NCBI GenBank assembly: GCA_035532215.1
Contig: DATKRK010000356.1
Location: forward strand, 6,284 to 70,283
DNA: 64,000 nt
Source: JAICIG01 sp035532215
GTDB taxonomy: Bacteria; Planctomycetota; Planctomycetia; Pirellulales; JAICIG01
Direction of reading: 5' to 3'
Both the position numbers and the translations under genes were made by a program. The notes beneath the pieces were generated by a model. The model did no database searches. It had not been told where the DNA came from and saw only the letters and a program-made list of their open reading frames with translations. Below are positions 51,580 through 59,589 of the stretch, piece by piece (positions within the stretch are counted from its first letter, which is position 1; each line of letters starts with the position of its first letter).

Positions 51580-52235
51580 ACGATAGGAAGACTGCGTAAC
51601 GGCGGAGCGCGAGTTGCAACCCTCGCCAATTATCTCGTCCGTGCATTGCGACGTGCATTTATTTGCCCGGATATGCCTTGAAAACGCACGCCTCCACTTG
51701 CTCTGCAAGCCGGAATGACGCATAAATTCTGCCGAGGAACAATCTTTTCAAAGCGTCGGCGAGGGTTAAGTCGATGGACACGATTCTCGCTTGCGATTGC
51801 GAGCAAGCCGCCGGGGCGATAAGGTCGGTTCGCCCGTCGGTCTAAAAACTGCGCGAAGTCGTTCGACGGCTGGCGCAGCGGCGCCGAGCGCAGCTTGCCG
51901 AAAACGCACGTTTGGCGGCCGGAGAGCCGCGGCGTGAAAGCGAAAAATCATGATTTATACGCCCCGCGAGATGATAAACCGCCGCCGTGCCAGAAAAGGG
52001 CCAAAACCTCGGCCCGCAGGCGAAAATGCCGAGGGCGATGATTTATCGAAAGGCGTCGAAACGGGCGCGAAACGGGCGCCGATCAGGCATGAAACGCCCT
52101 GTTTTGCGCCGCCGCTATGGCCCCGCGAGGCGCGAACCGCGTGTTTTCTCGGAGAATCTCGCGATGCGGCGCCGATTTGCACGCTTGCACGCGCAGCGAT
52201 ATAAATAAATCGGCCGGAATATAAATCACCGTCGC
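51580..52235. other. Gene-free stretch between repeat island and vapBC relic
   Basis: About 650 nt. ORFs here are short and arginine-rich. Around 51950-52090 several GCGAAA/CGGGCG phrases recur at short distance, giving a patchy low-complexity look. No RNA gene recognised. Confidence 0.4.
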
Positions 52236-52361
52236 CGTCATCGCGGAGAAAGAAAGCCGCTGGTGAACGGCCAGATACTTTCGCGCCGAGACCAGCACCT
52301 GCGGATGCTTGCCTTTGATCACTTCGGAGAGGATATCCGTGTCGATCAGCGCCGCATCCAT
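52236..52361 (-). pseudogene. N-terminal fragment of a VapC-type PIN toxin
   Basis: The first 42 codons read MDAALIDTDILSEVIKGKHP then SARKYLAVHQRLSFSAMT, the typical PIN-domain start with its first acidic residue (TDILSEV). After SAMT the frame continues but no longer resembles a PIN domain: the remaining acidic residues are missing. It is therefore a truncated, presumably inactive toxin. Confidence 0.65.
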
Positions 52362-52363
52362 GT

Positions 52364-52438
52364 CTACGGAAGATCACGCGAAAGGTTAGCCCTGGTTTTC
52401 GCGACCTTATTGATCGCCTCGATCTCTTCCTCGGTCAT
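52364..52438 (-). pseudogene. Probable remnant of the cognate antitoxin
   Basis: A 24-codon frame, MTEEEIEAINKVAKTRANLS then RDLP, ends 2 nt before the vapC start, as antitoxin genes do. It has no DNA-binding domain; upstream in-frame codons (RLRRFFQK) may be part of the original gene. Assigned only by position and composition. Confidence 0.35.
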
Positions 52439-52493
52439 CTTCTGAAAAAAGCGGCGCAGACGCGAAATGCCGCGGCGCGATATTCTGAAGGCT

Positions 52494-53432
52494 ATGGAGC
52501 TTGTTCCCGTCGACAACTTGCAAATTGGTCTGGCGCCGGCGGAACGCCGCGCGGAGGCGTTCGAGCTGGCCTTTAGCTCGCTGCCCGAGACCGAACGGCG
52601 AGGGTTGGCGGAGCAGGCGCTGCGGAAGGCCGCCGTGGCGGACGCCGCGGCGCTGTTCGAAGCGCGGCGCGACGGGCGCTTGCTCGGCGCGCTGTATTGC
52701 GAACTGCAACTCGGCGGCAGCGCCGGGCTCTGGGCGCCGCAAATCGCCGCCGAAGCCGCGGACGATGCCGCCTTCGCCGAGCGTTGCGCCGGCGAGCTGT
52801 TGCAGGCGGCGATCGCTTGGCTCGCCGCGCGGCGCGTGCGGGTGGTGCAATCGCTGCTGACGACCGACTCGGGCCGCGACGCCGAGCGGCTGCGGGCGGC
52901 CGGCTTTACGCATCCGGCCGACTTGCTGTATCTGGTCAGCCTGGCCAACAGCTTTCCAGCGGCGCCGATCGAGACGGATTTATCGTTCGAACCGCTCACC
53001 GCCCGTAGCGACGACGAACTGGCGGAATTGCTGGAAGGCACTTACGAACAAACGCTCGATTGCCCGGCGCTCAACGGCGTGCAAGACTGTCGCGAAGTGC
53101 TGGCCGGCTATCGGGCGACCGGCTCGTTCGATCACGCGAACTGGTTCTTCGTTCGTCGCGACGGGCAGGACGTGGGCTGCTTGCTGCTGGCCGACTTTCC
53201 CGACGTCAATCAATATCTGCTGGTCTACATGGGGCTGCTGCCCGCGGCTCGCGGACAGGGCCTGGGGATCGAACTGGTACGCCATGCGCAATGGCTGTGC
53301 GGGCGAGCGGGCCGGGCGCGGTTGGTGCTGGCGGTCGACGCCGAGAATTCGCCCGCCATCAACATTTACGCTGCCGCCGGTTTTATCGCCTGGGATCGTC
53401 GCAGCGTCTGGCTGCGCGTGCTGGAAAGCTAA
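52494..53432 (+). CDS. Tandem GNAT acetyltransferase
   Basis: 312 residues with two GNAT-like halves. The C-terminal half has the acetyl-CoA loop in MGLLPAARGQGLGIELVRHA (about residues 247-266) followed by LAVDAENSPAINIYAAAGFI, a typical motif B. The N-terminal half is diverged. This layout resembles mycothiol-synthase-like tandem GNATs, though the substrate is unknown. ATG 52494 is preferred because GAAGG lies just upstream; ATG 52467 is in frame. Confidence 0.85.
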   Translation: MELVPVDNLQIGLAPAERRAEAFELAFSSLPETERRGLAEQALRKAAVADAAALFEARRDGRLLGALYCELQLGGSAGLWAPQIAAEAADDAAFAERCAGELLQAAIAWLAARRVRVVQSLLTTDSGRDAERLRAAGFTHPADLLYLVSLANSFPAAPIETDLSFEPLTARSDDELAELLEGTYEQTLDCPALNGVQDCREVLAGYRATGSFDHANWFFVRRDGQDVGCLLLADFPDVNQYLLVYMGLLPAARGQGLGIELVRHAQWLCGRAGRARLVLAVDAENSPAINIYAAAGFIAWDRRSVWLRVLES

Positions 53433-53850
53433 CAGCAAGCTTTCGCGGCAGTTTTCCAGGCTGCGGTTCAGGCAATTCCGCGAGGCGTTGGGGCATAAGG
53501 CTTTGCGCTTGGGAACCGTTCGGGCCCCGCACGGCGCCGCGGTCGATCCGACAGTTTTTCCACGGCCGGTTGCGCGGCCAAAAATATTTTTCTAATGGAG
53601 AGGACACCCGCGGCTAACGGAGTTTTTCGGCGAATTTGCGCGCCTCGCGCGAGCGGTCGCCAAGGGCGAGCGCCGACGCGCCGATGAAACTCTTTGACAG
53701 CGCTGCTAGCACGCGTACAATCGACGCCTCGGGTGACATTCAACAATCCTTTAGGCGGCTGTCGCGGACACGCCTCTTCCCAATTCCCATAGCCGTGACA
53801 AACGGCACGAATCGACCGCGCCATGACGGTGAGGCTCGGGGTAGGGGAGT
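53433..53850. other. Upstream region of dnaA
   Basis: About 420 nt. It contains one DnaA-box-like TTTTCCACG (53553-53561), an AT-rich run AAAAATATTTTTCTAAT at about 53580-53596, and no ORF of protein-like composition. A single imperfect box is too little to call a replication origin. Confidence 0.4.
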
Positions 53851-55278
53851 TTGTGCGCTGAGGACATGCAGGAAGTGACCAAGGACGATATGGAGATCGT
53901 GTCAGCTTTGCAGATTGCGCTTGCTGATAAGGTCGGTCAGGAGCGGTTCGAGTTGTGGTTCGGCGCGAACACGCGTCTCGAAGTGAGCGACGGCGCCCTG
54001 ACGGTCCGCGTGCCCAACCAGTTCTTCCAAGACTGGCTGCGGAAGAACTACCGCCAGCAGATCGAAGCCGCCTGCCAAGAGACGCTCGGCTGGCCGGCGC
54101 CGGTCAACTTCCGCGTCGATCCGTCGCTGGCCGAGGCCGTCGCCGCGGCGGCCTCGCCAGGGCCGCAGGCATCCCAGGTCAAGGATTCGTTGGCCGGGGT
54201 TTCGGCGGCGCCCGCGCCGCCGGCCCCGGCAGGCGCCGCGCGGCGGCGCTTCGCCGCGCTCGATTCGTTCGTGGTCGGTTCGACAAATCGCCTGGCCCGC
54301 GTGGCCGTGCAAACGATGGTCTCGGGGCATGGCGCCACGTCGCCCTTGCTGCTCTATGGTCCGACGGGCGTGGGCAAAACCCACTTGCTCGAGGCTCTGT
54401 GGACCGAAGCCCGCAAGACGCGAGCCGGTTGCCAGGCCGTTTATCTGTCGGCCGAGCAGTTCACCACGCAGTTCCTCGGCGCCTTGCACGGCAGCGGCTT
54501 GCCGAGCTTCCGCAGCAAGCACCGCGGGCTCGATCTGCTGCTGATCGACGACCTCCAATTTCTGGCCGGCAAGCGAGCGACGCTGGTCGAGCTGTTGCAC
54601 ACGATCGACGCCTTTGCCCGCGCCGGCCGGCAATTGGCCTTCGCGGCCGACCGCCCGCCGGCGGAACTCGGCGAGTTGGGGCCCGAACTGGTGACGCGGC
54701 TGCAAGGCGGCCTGGTTTGCGGCATCCAACCGCCCGAATACGAAACGCGGCTGGGCATCGTCGGCCGCATGGCGGCGCGTTTCGAGTTGGCCGTGCCCGG
54801 CGACGTGCAAGCTTATGTCGCGGCCCATTTCACTTCGCACGCCCGCGAGTTGGCCGGGGCCTTGAACCGGCTGCACGCCACGAGTTTGGCGCTCGAGCGG
54901 CCGATCACGCTCGAATTGGCCGAGGAGGCCTTGGCCGAAGTGCTCCAACAAAACTCCCGCAGCGTGCGGCTGGCGGATATCGAACAAGCGGTGTGCCAGG
55001 TGTTCGGCCTCGAACCGCAGAGCCTGCAATCGCGGCGAAAGGGCAAGCAAGTCAGTCATCCGCGGATGTTGGCCATGTGGCTGGCCCGCAAGCACACGCG
55101 AGCCGCGCTCAGCGAGATCGGCTGTTACTTCGGCGGCCGCAGCCACACCACGGTGATCTCGGCCCAGAAGAAGATCAACGCCTGGATGGCCGGCCGCGCC
55201 TCGCTCGACGTCAGCCACGGGCAATGCGACGTCGAAGAAGCCGTGCGCCGCATCGAGCAAACGCTGCAAGCGGGGTAG
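53851..55278 (+). CDS. dnaA: Chromosomal replication initiator DnaA
   Basis: 475 residues. Domain I (about 15-85) has VGQERFELWFGANTRLEV and VPNQFFQDWLRKNY. An Ala/Pro-rich linker follows. The AAA+ domain has Walker A GPTGVGKT (170-177) and Walker B LLLIDDLQF (229-237). Domain IV (about 405-450) has SHPRMLAMWLARKHTRAALS then EIGCYFGGRSHTTV, the DnaA-box-binding signature. The start is uncertain: TTG 53851, ATG 53866, GTG 53875 and ATG 53890 are all in frame. dnaN, recF and gyrB are not adjacent. Confidence 0.93.
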   Translation: MCAEDMQEVTKDDMEIVSALQIALADKVGQERFELWFGANTRLEVSDGALTVRVPNQFFQDWLRKNYRQQIEAACQETLGWPAPVNFRVDPSLAEAVAAAASPGPQASQVKDSLAGVSAAPAPPAPAGAARRRFAALDSFVVGSTNRLARVAVQTMVSGHGATSPLLLYGPTGVGKTHLLEALWTEARKTRAGCQAVYLSAEQFTTQFLGALHGSGLPSFRSKHRGLDLLLIDDLQFLAGKRATLVELLHTIDAFARAGRQLAFAADRPPAELGELGPELVTRLQGGLVCGIQPPEYETRLGIVGRMAARFELAVPGDVQAYVAAHFTSHARELAGALNRLHATSLALERPITLELAEEALAEVLQQNSRSVRLADIEQAVCQVFGLEPQSLQSRRKGKQVSHPRMLAMWLARKHTRAALSEIGCYFGGRSHTTVISAQKKINAWMAGRASLDVSHGQCDVEEAVRRIEQTLQAG

Positions 55279-55364
55279 GGCCGAAGTTCCGCGCCCAAGC
55301 GGCCCGCCTATCGGGGAGCCGTTGCATCTGAGATAATCGCGCGTTTGAGCCATAGGGACGCGAA

Positions 55365-55892
55365 ATGCCGCCGAATCAAAAGATGCTGTTCGACGCCGGA
55401 CCGGCGATCAAGCGCACGCAGCGCAGCGGATCGTTCGTCGACAACATGCAGTTGCCGGTGCATCGCTGGTTCCGCTACTCGGCGGGTTTTTCGGCGGAGT
55501 GGGTCGGCGATTTGATTCGTTCGGCTGCTCGCGGCGGCGGTCGCGTACTCGACCCGTTTGCGGGATCGGGCACGGTGGTTTTAGAGGCCGAACGGGCGAA
55601 CGCTTCGAGCATCGGCTTGGAAGCCCACCCATTTCTTGCGCGCCTTGCGCGAGCGAAGCTCGGTTGGCGCGAGGCGCCGGAAGACTTGCGCCGCCGGGCC
55701 AAGCTGATTCTTTCGACGGCCGAGTCGGCCAGCGAGCCGAAGCTTGCCGCATATCCCGCCTTGATGCGCAAGTGTTTTCCCGACGAAACGCTGGGCAAGC
55801 TCGACTATTACGTGACAAATCGTCAGACATCGGGGTTCGCGGGGGCCATCGAGTCCATGGCTCCGCCGCTTCCCATGGCGAATATCAGGTGA
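55365..55892 (+). pseudogene. Truncated DNA methyltransferase
   Basis: The first 145 residues resemble the start of an adenine/cytosine-N4 methyltransferase: HRWFRYSAGFSAEWVGDLI, the SAM-binding DPFAGSGTVVLEAERA (about residues 65-80), then KLILSTAESASEP and CFPDETLGKLDYY. After about 55810 the sequence changes character and ends within 27 codons, so the catalytic DPPY/SPPY-type domain is missing. The break lies just before the DUF262-HEPN cassette, suggesting disruption by insertion or deletion. Confidence 0.65.
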
Positions 55893-55897
55893 CATCC

Positions 55898-56998
55898 ATG
55901 GCGTTGCAAGATGAAATCGCAAAAGAAGCTGCACAAATTCGGACGGATTCCTATCCAATGTCCATCGGTGAATTGCTTAACCTTTATCGTGACGATGAGT
56001 TAGACGTTCACCCCGAATTTCAGAGAGTATTTCGCTGGACGCCAACCCAGAAAACAAAGCTTATCGAGTCCATTCTGCTTGGTATCCCGATGCCGCCAAT
56101 CTTTGTGGCGCAGCAGAAGACTGGCGTCTGGGATGTTGTTGATGGCCAGCAAAGACTGTCAACGATTCTCCAATTTGTGGGCGAGCTAAAAGACGAGAAG
56201 GGCGAGCTAGTGACGCCCCTAGTCCTAGAGAGGACGAAGTTCTTGCCATCGTTGGCAGGAAAGGTCTGGAGCGGCGGAGAGAATGCTTTCACGCGCGACC
56301 AGCAGCTTTTTGTTAAGCGAGCAAAAATCGACGTAAACATCGTCCTGAAAGAGAGTGACGAGACGACGAAATTTGAGCTATTTATGCGGCTTAACACGGG
56401 CGGAACGCCCCTAATGCCACAGGAAGTTAGAAACTGCCTGATGATTATGGCATTTCGCGATACCTATGTCTGGATAAGGACGCTCGCGGAAGACGCGAAT
56501 TTCTCGAACGCGGTCTCGCTGTCCGAACGGCTTATTACCGAGCAGTACCCCATGGAATTAGTGACTCGTTTCATTATTTTCCGGACCATGGCAAAAGCGG
56601 ACCTAGAGCAGGTCGGCGACATCGGCGAGTTCTTGAACAATAACCTCAAATCCCTCCACGAGCTTAACCGGGCACAAAAAGCGGTCGAAGAACGAGCCTT
56701 TCGCGAAACCTTTCAGCTCATTAACCAGCAAATGCAGTCTGACGCATTTCACCGATACGATCCGTTGCAGGATCGATTCCTTGGAAGCTTTTCGATCGCT
56801 GCGTTTGAAACCGTCGCTCTTGGGATTGGCTTTAATACTGACCCAAATGGCGGGTTGAGGCCCATATCTGACTTGCAGAAAAAGGTGAAGGCTGTGCTCT
56901 CCGATCCAACATTTACCGATAATTCCGGCTCCGGAGTGCGAGCGTCAACCAGGATTCCAAGAATTGTTCCGCTCGGGCGCGCGACTTTTGAAAAATGA
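55898..56998 (+). CDS. DUF262 (ParB/GmrS-like) protein of a two-gene defence-type cassette
   Basis: 366 residues. The DUF262 nucleotide-hydrolase signature is present: YPMSIGELLNLYRDDELDVH, FQRVFRWTPTQKTKLIESIL, VDGQQRLST at 81-89, and FELFMRLNTGGTPLMPQEVR. There is no DUF1524 HNH domain, so it is not a full GmrSD. Instead, a HEPN protein overlaps its stop by 4 nt. DUF262 proteins bind or hydrolyse nucleotides and usually license a nuclease partner in phage defence. Base composition is visibly less GC-rich than the flanks and common Planctomycete codons are relaxed, suggesting transfer. ATG 55898 is the first family-like Met. Confidence 0.88.
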   Translation: MALQDEIAKEAAQIRTDSYPMSIGELLNLYRDDELDVHPEFQRVFRWTPTQKTKLIESILLGIPMPPIFVAQQKTGVWDVVDGQQRLSTILQFVGELKDEKGELVTPLVLERTKFLPSLAGKVWSGGENAFTRDQQLFVKRAKIDVNIVLKESDETTKFELFMRLNTGGTPLMPQEVRNCLMIMAFRDTYVWIRTLAEDANFSNAVSLSERLITEQYPMELVTRFIIFRTMAKADLEQVGDIGEFLNNNLKSLHELNRAQKAVEERAFRETFQLINQQMQSDAFHRYDPLQDRFLGSFSIAAFETVALGIGFNTDPNGGLRPISDLQKKVKAVLSDPTFTDNSGSGVRASTRIPRIVPLGRATFEK

Positions 56999-57672
56999 CA
57001 AAGCTGCGCACGCTATCCGACCTGAATGACGCCATGGCGGCCGACTTTGCTTGGCGCAAAAAGGAGCTTCACAGCATCAAATCCGCCGTCTTTGACAATG
57101 AGAAGACGGCCAAGCGCGACACCTATATACGTGCCGCCATGGCGATGCTCTATGCACACTGGGAGGGGTTTATTAGAAACGCGGGAACGATGTATTTGAA
57201 CTTTGTCGCCCACCAAAGGCTCCGAAACAACGAGCTTTCCCGTGCCATGCTTGCCCTATCAGCGGGTCGGGTTATCGAGGAAGCCGTGGCTGGCGGCAAG
57301 TCGGCGGCCAGAATGCGCGTCGTGGACTTCTTTGCTGGACAGATGGCGGACCGTTGCAAGATCAACCATCAACGATCAATCAATACCAGGTCGAATCTCT
57401 CGTCAACGGTTCTGCGAGAGATTGTCGAAACCATGGGCTTGGATTACCGCTCGTTTGAAAGCAGGGAGAAGCTCATAGACGAGAAGCTGTTGAAGAACCG
57501 CAATCACATCGCCCACGGGCATTATTTGACGGTTACTGTGACCGAATATGAGCAAATCCACAGCACCATTTTCAGCATGATGCAGGAATTCTCCGACCAA
57601 GTATACGTCGCTGCCAGTTCCGGGGCATTTAAGGCAGCTCCCATGGCAGAATTTCCAGCAACAACGCTTTAG
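56995..57672 (+). CDS. MAE_28990/18760-like HEPN nuclease
   Basis: 225 residues, all-helical. The HEPN RNxxxH ribonuclease motif is KNRNHIAHGH (Arg169-Asn170 to His174), and the opening region RDTYIRAAMAMLYAHWEGFI matches MAE_28990/MAE_18760-like HEPN proteins, which are encoded next to DUF262 genes. Probable RNase effector of the pair, restrained or triggered by the DUF262 protein. Its ATG overlaps the upstream stop (ATGA). Like its partner it is less GC-rich than the surrounding genes. Confidence 0.88.
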   Translation: MTKLRTLSDLNDAMAADFAWRKKELHSIKSAVFDNEKTAKRDTYIRAAMAMLYAHWEGFIRNAGTMYLNFVAHQRLRNNELSRAMLALSAGRVIEEAVAGGKSAARMRVVDFFAGQMADRCKINHQRSINTRSNLSSTVLREIVETMGLDYRSFESREKLIDEKLLKNRNHIAHGHYLTVTVTEYEQIHSTIFSMMQEFSDQVYVAASSGAFKAAPMAEFPATTL

Positions 57673-57845
57673 CCCACTACCTCGCGTGCCGCGATTAGAC
57701 AAACATCGATGAGTCTGAGATAATAGGCGGCTTCAATCCTTGCGACTTTCACGAGAAAGCCGCCGCGATCGATTTCCTGCGCGCGATGAGTTGAAAGCTC
57801 CATTGAATCGGCGCATTTAGAATGACCTGCGAGACGCAGCAGCCT

Positions 57846-59147
57846 TCACGCGAACTGCGTGATCCCCGGCATCGCGACCGGCGCGACGGCCAAGGGACCA
57901 AACTCGTACTTGGCGGGCGAGAGATCTTCCTTTGAGTTCAGCGCCTGCTCCCAGGTGATCGTCTGGCCGGTGTAGGTGGCCATGCGGCCGAGGATGGCCA
58001 GCATCGTGCTGCGGCACATGTACTGGCTGTTGTCGATCGCCTTGCCCGAGCGGATGCTGGCGAACAACTCGTCGTGCTCGACTTGGTACATGTTCGGCTT
58101 CTCGCCGCGGTAGCTCCATTTCGATTCGCCCTGAATCTTGTGGTGCATCACGTCGGCCGTGCCCTTCGTGCCCATCACGTAATCCGACACGTCGACGCTG
58201 CAACCGGCCTGTTGCCGCGTGTAGGCGAACAGCTTGACGCCGCTGGCGTATTCGTAGACCACGGCGTGGTGATCGAAAATCTGCCCGAACTCCGCCTGCA
58301 CGCGCACCTGCCGCCCGCCCAGGCCGTAGGCTTTGACCGGCGGCTCGTCCTTCATCGCCCAGGCGGCCTTGTCGAGGCTGTGGACGTGCTGCTCGACGTT
58401 GTGGTCGCCCGACAGCCAGGTGAAATAGAGCCAGTTGCGCAACTGCCATTCCATGTCGCTCCACTCGGGCTTGCGCGGGTGCATCCAGAGCGTGCCGGTG
58501 TTGTAGTTGACGTTGATGGCCACGATCTCGCCGACCGCGCCGTCGTGAATGCGCTGCATCGTCTCGCGCTTCGGCAAATCGTAGCGGTAGCACAGCCCGG
58601 AAACGACCGAGAGGCCTTTCTGCTTGGCTTCTTCGGCGGTGGCCAGCACGCTGCGCACGCCGGGAGCGTCGACGGCCACCGGCTTCTCGACGAACACGTG
58701 CTTGCCGGCCGCGATCGCCGCGCGGAAGTGCTCGGGGCGGAAATGGGGCGGCGTGCAGAGCAGCACGACGTCGACGCCGCTGTCGATCACCTTCTGATAG
58801 GCATCGAAGCCCGTAAAGCAGTTTTCTTTGGTCACTTCGACCTTGCCGGCCGGCGCTTGCTGCTTCAGATTCGCCAGGCTGCCGATCAGGCGGTCTTCGA
58901 AGGCGTCGCCCATCGCCACGAGCTTGACGTTCTGGTCGGCGTTCAAGGCCTGCGCCGCGGCGCCCGTGCCGCGACCGCCACAGCCAACCAGGCCGATCTT
59001 CAGCACGTCGCTGCCGGCCGCATGGACGCTTTGCGAGAGTGCCAAGCCGCCGAGCAAACTGCCGCCCGCTGCGACCGCCGTCGAAGTTTTGAGGAATTCG
59101 CGTCGCGACGGGACGCAAGGCTGCGAAGGGCGGGCCGAATCGGTCAT
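57846..59147 (-). CDS. Tat-exported Gfo/Idh/MocA oxidoreductase
   Basis: 433 residues from ATG 59147, with AAGGAG 7 nt upstream; the longer frame to 59192 is not needed. Twin-arginine signal SRREFLKTSTAVAAGGSLLG, Rossmann motif LKIGLVGCGGRGTGAA, catalytic-lysine region HVFVEKPVAVD, and C-terminal domain with WRNWLYFTWLSGDHNVEQHV-like sequence. It belongs to a different subgroup from the one at 44378. Probably a periplasmic sugar oxidoreductase, substrate unknown. Transcribed alone, convergent with the HEPN gene. Confidence 0.93.
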   Translation of the reverse strand: MTDSARPSQPCVPSRREFLKTSTAVAAGGSLLGGLALSQSVHAAGSDVLKIGLVGCGGRGTGAAAQALNADQNVKLVAMGDAFEDRLIGSLANLKQQAPAGKVEVTKENCFTGFDAYQKVIDSGVDVVLLCTPPHFRPEHFRAAIAAGKHVFVEKPVAVDAPGVRSVLATAEEAKQKGLSVVSGLCYRYDLPKRETMQRIHDGAVGEIVAINVNYNTGTLWMHPRKPEWSDMEWQLRNWLYFTWLSGDHNVEQHVHSLDKAAWAMKDEPPVKAYGLGGRQVRVQAEFGQIFDHHAVVYEYASGVKLFAYTRQQAGCSVDVSDYVMGTKGTADVMHHKIQGESKWSYRGEKPNMYQVEHDELFASIRSGKAIDNSQYMCRSTMLAILGRMATYTGQTITWEQALNSKEDLSPAKYEFGPLAVAPVAMPGITQFA

Positions 59148-59362
59148 GGCAGACTCCTTGAAAACGACTCTTGGGGCGGGCTGGGCGGGCAAGAATGCAA
59201 GCGTTTACTATAACATCGCCGCCCGGGGCAAGCGAACCGTTTGGCAGCGGCGGCAAGGATTCCAACGGCGCCGGCGAAACCGCCCCATCGAAAGAAACCG
59301 CCGCAACTCGCGCGGAAATACGTGGCCAGCGAGTTGCCAGCGGGTACAATCCAGGCGGCCTC

Positions 59363-59524
59363 GTGGCCAACGGCCTTAAGTTGGAAGACGCGGTGAAACA
59401 AATCGTTGCGCTTCTCGGCAAAGACGCCGAGCTGCCCGAATTGCAGTCGAACGTCGCCGAGTACAAGGGTCGGCGGTTCCACGCGTTTTCGATTCCGCTG
59501 CCCCAAACCATGCGGGCGGGTTAA
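59363..59524 (+). CDS. Small ORF or gene fragment
   Basis: 53 codons from GTG 59363, with TACAAT 13 nt upstream. LKLEDAVKQIVALLGKDAEL then QSNVAEYKGRRFHAFSIPLP has protein-like composition and resembles part of a larger planctomycete family, but no complete domain can be named. It could be a real short gene or the remnant of a longer one. The frame is open from 59171, but the upstream part overlaps the divergent promoter. Confidence 0.35.
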   Translation: MANGLKLEDAVKQIVALLGKDAELPELQSNVAEYKGRRFHAFSIPLPQTMRAG

Positions 59525-59589
59525 TATGAGGCGCTGGGTCGCGACCAGCGAGCCGCGATGCGACGCCGCCTTCCAGGGAGCAGCACGCC

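Noticed and set aside
53433..53850. Replication origin upstream of dnaA
   Set aside because: Only one imperfect DnaA box and a short AT-rich run; not enough to call an origin.
57817..59511. 564-codon minus-strand ORF overlapping the Gfo/Idh gene
   Set aside because: Different frame from the Gfo/Idh protein, Arg/Gly-rich and motif-free.
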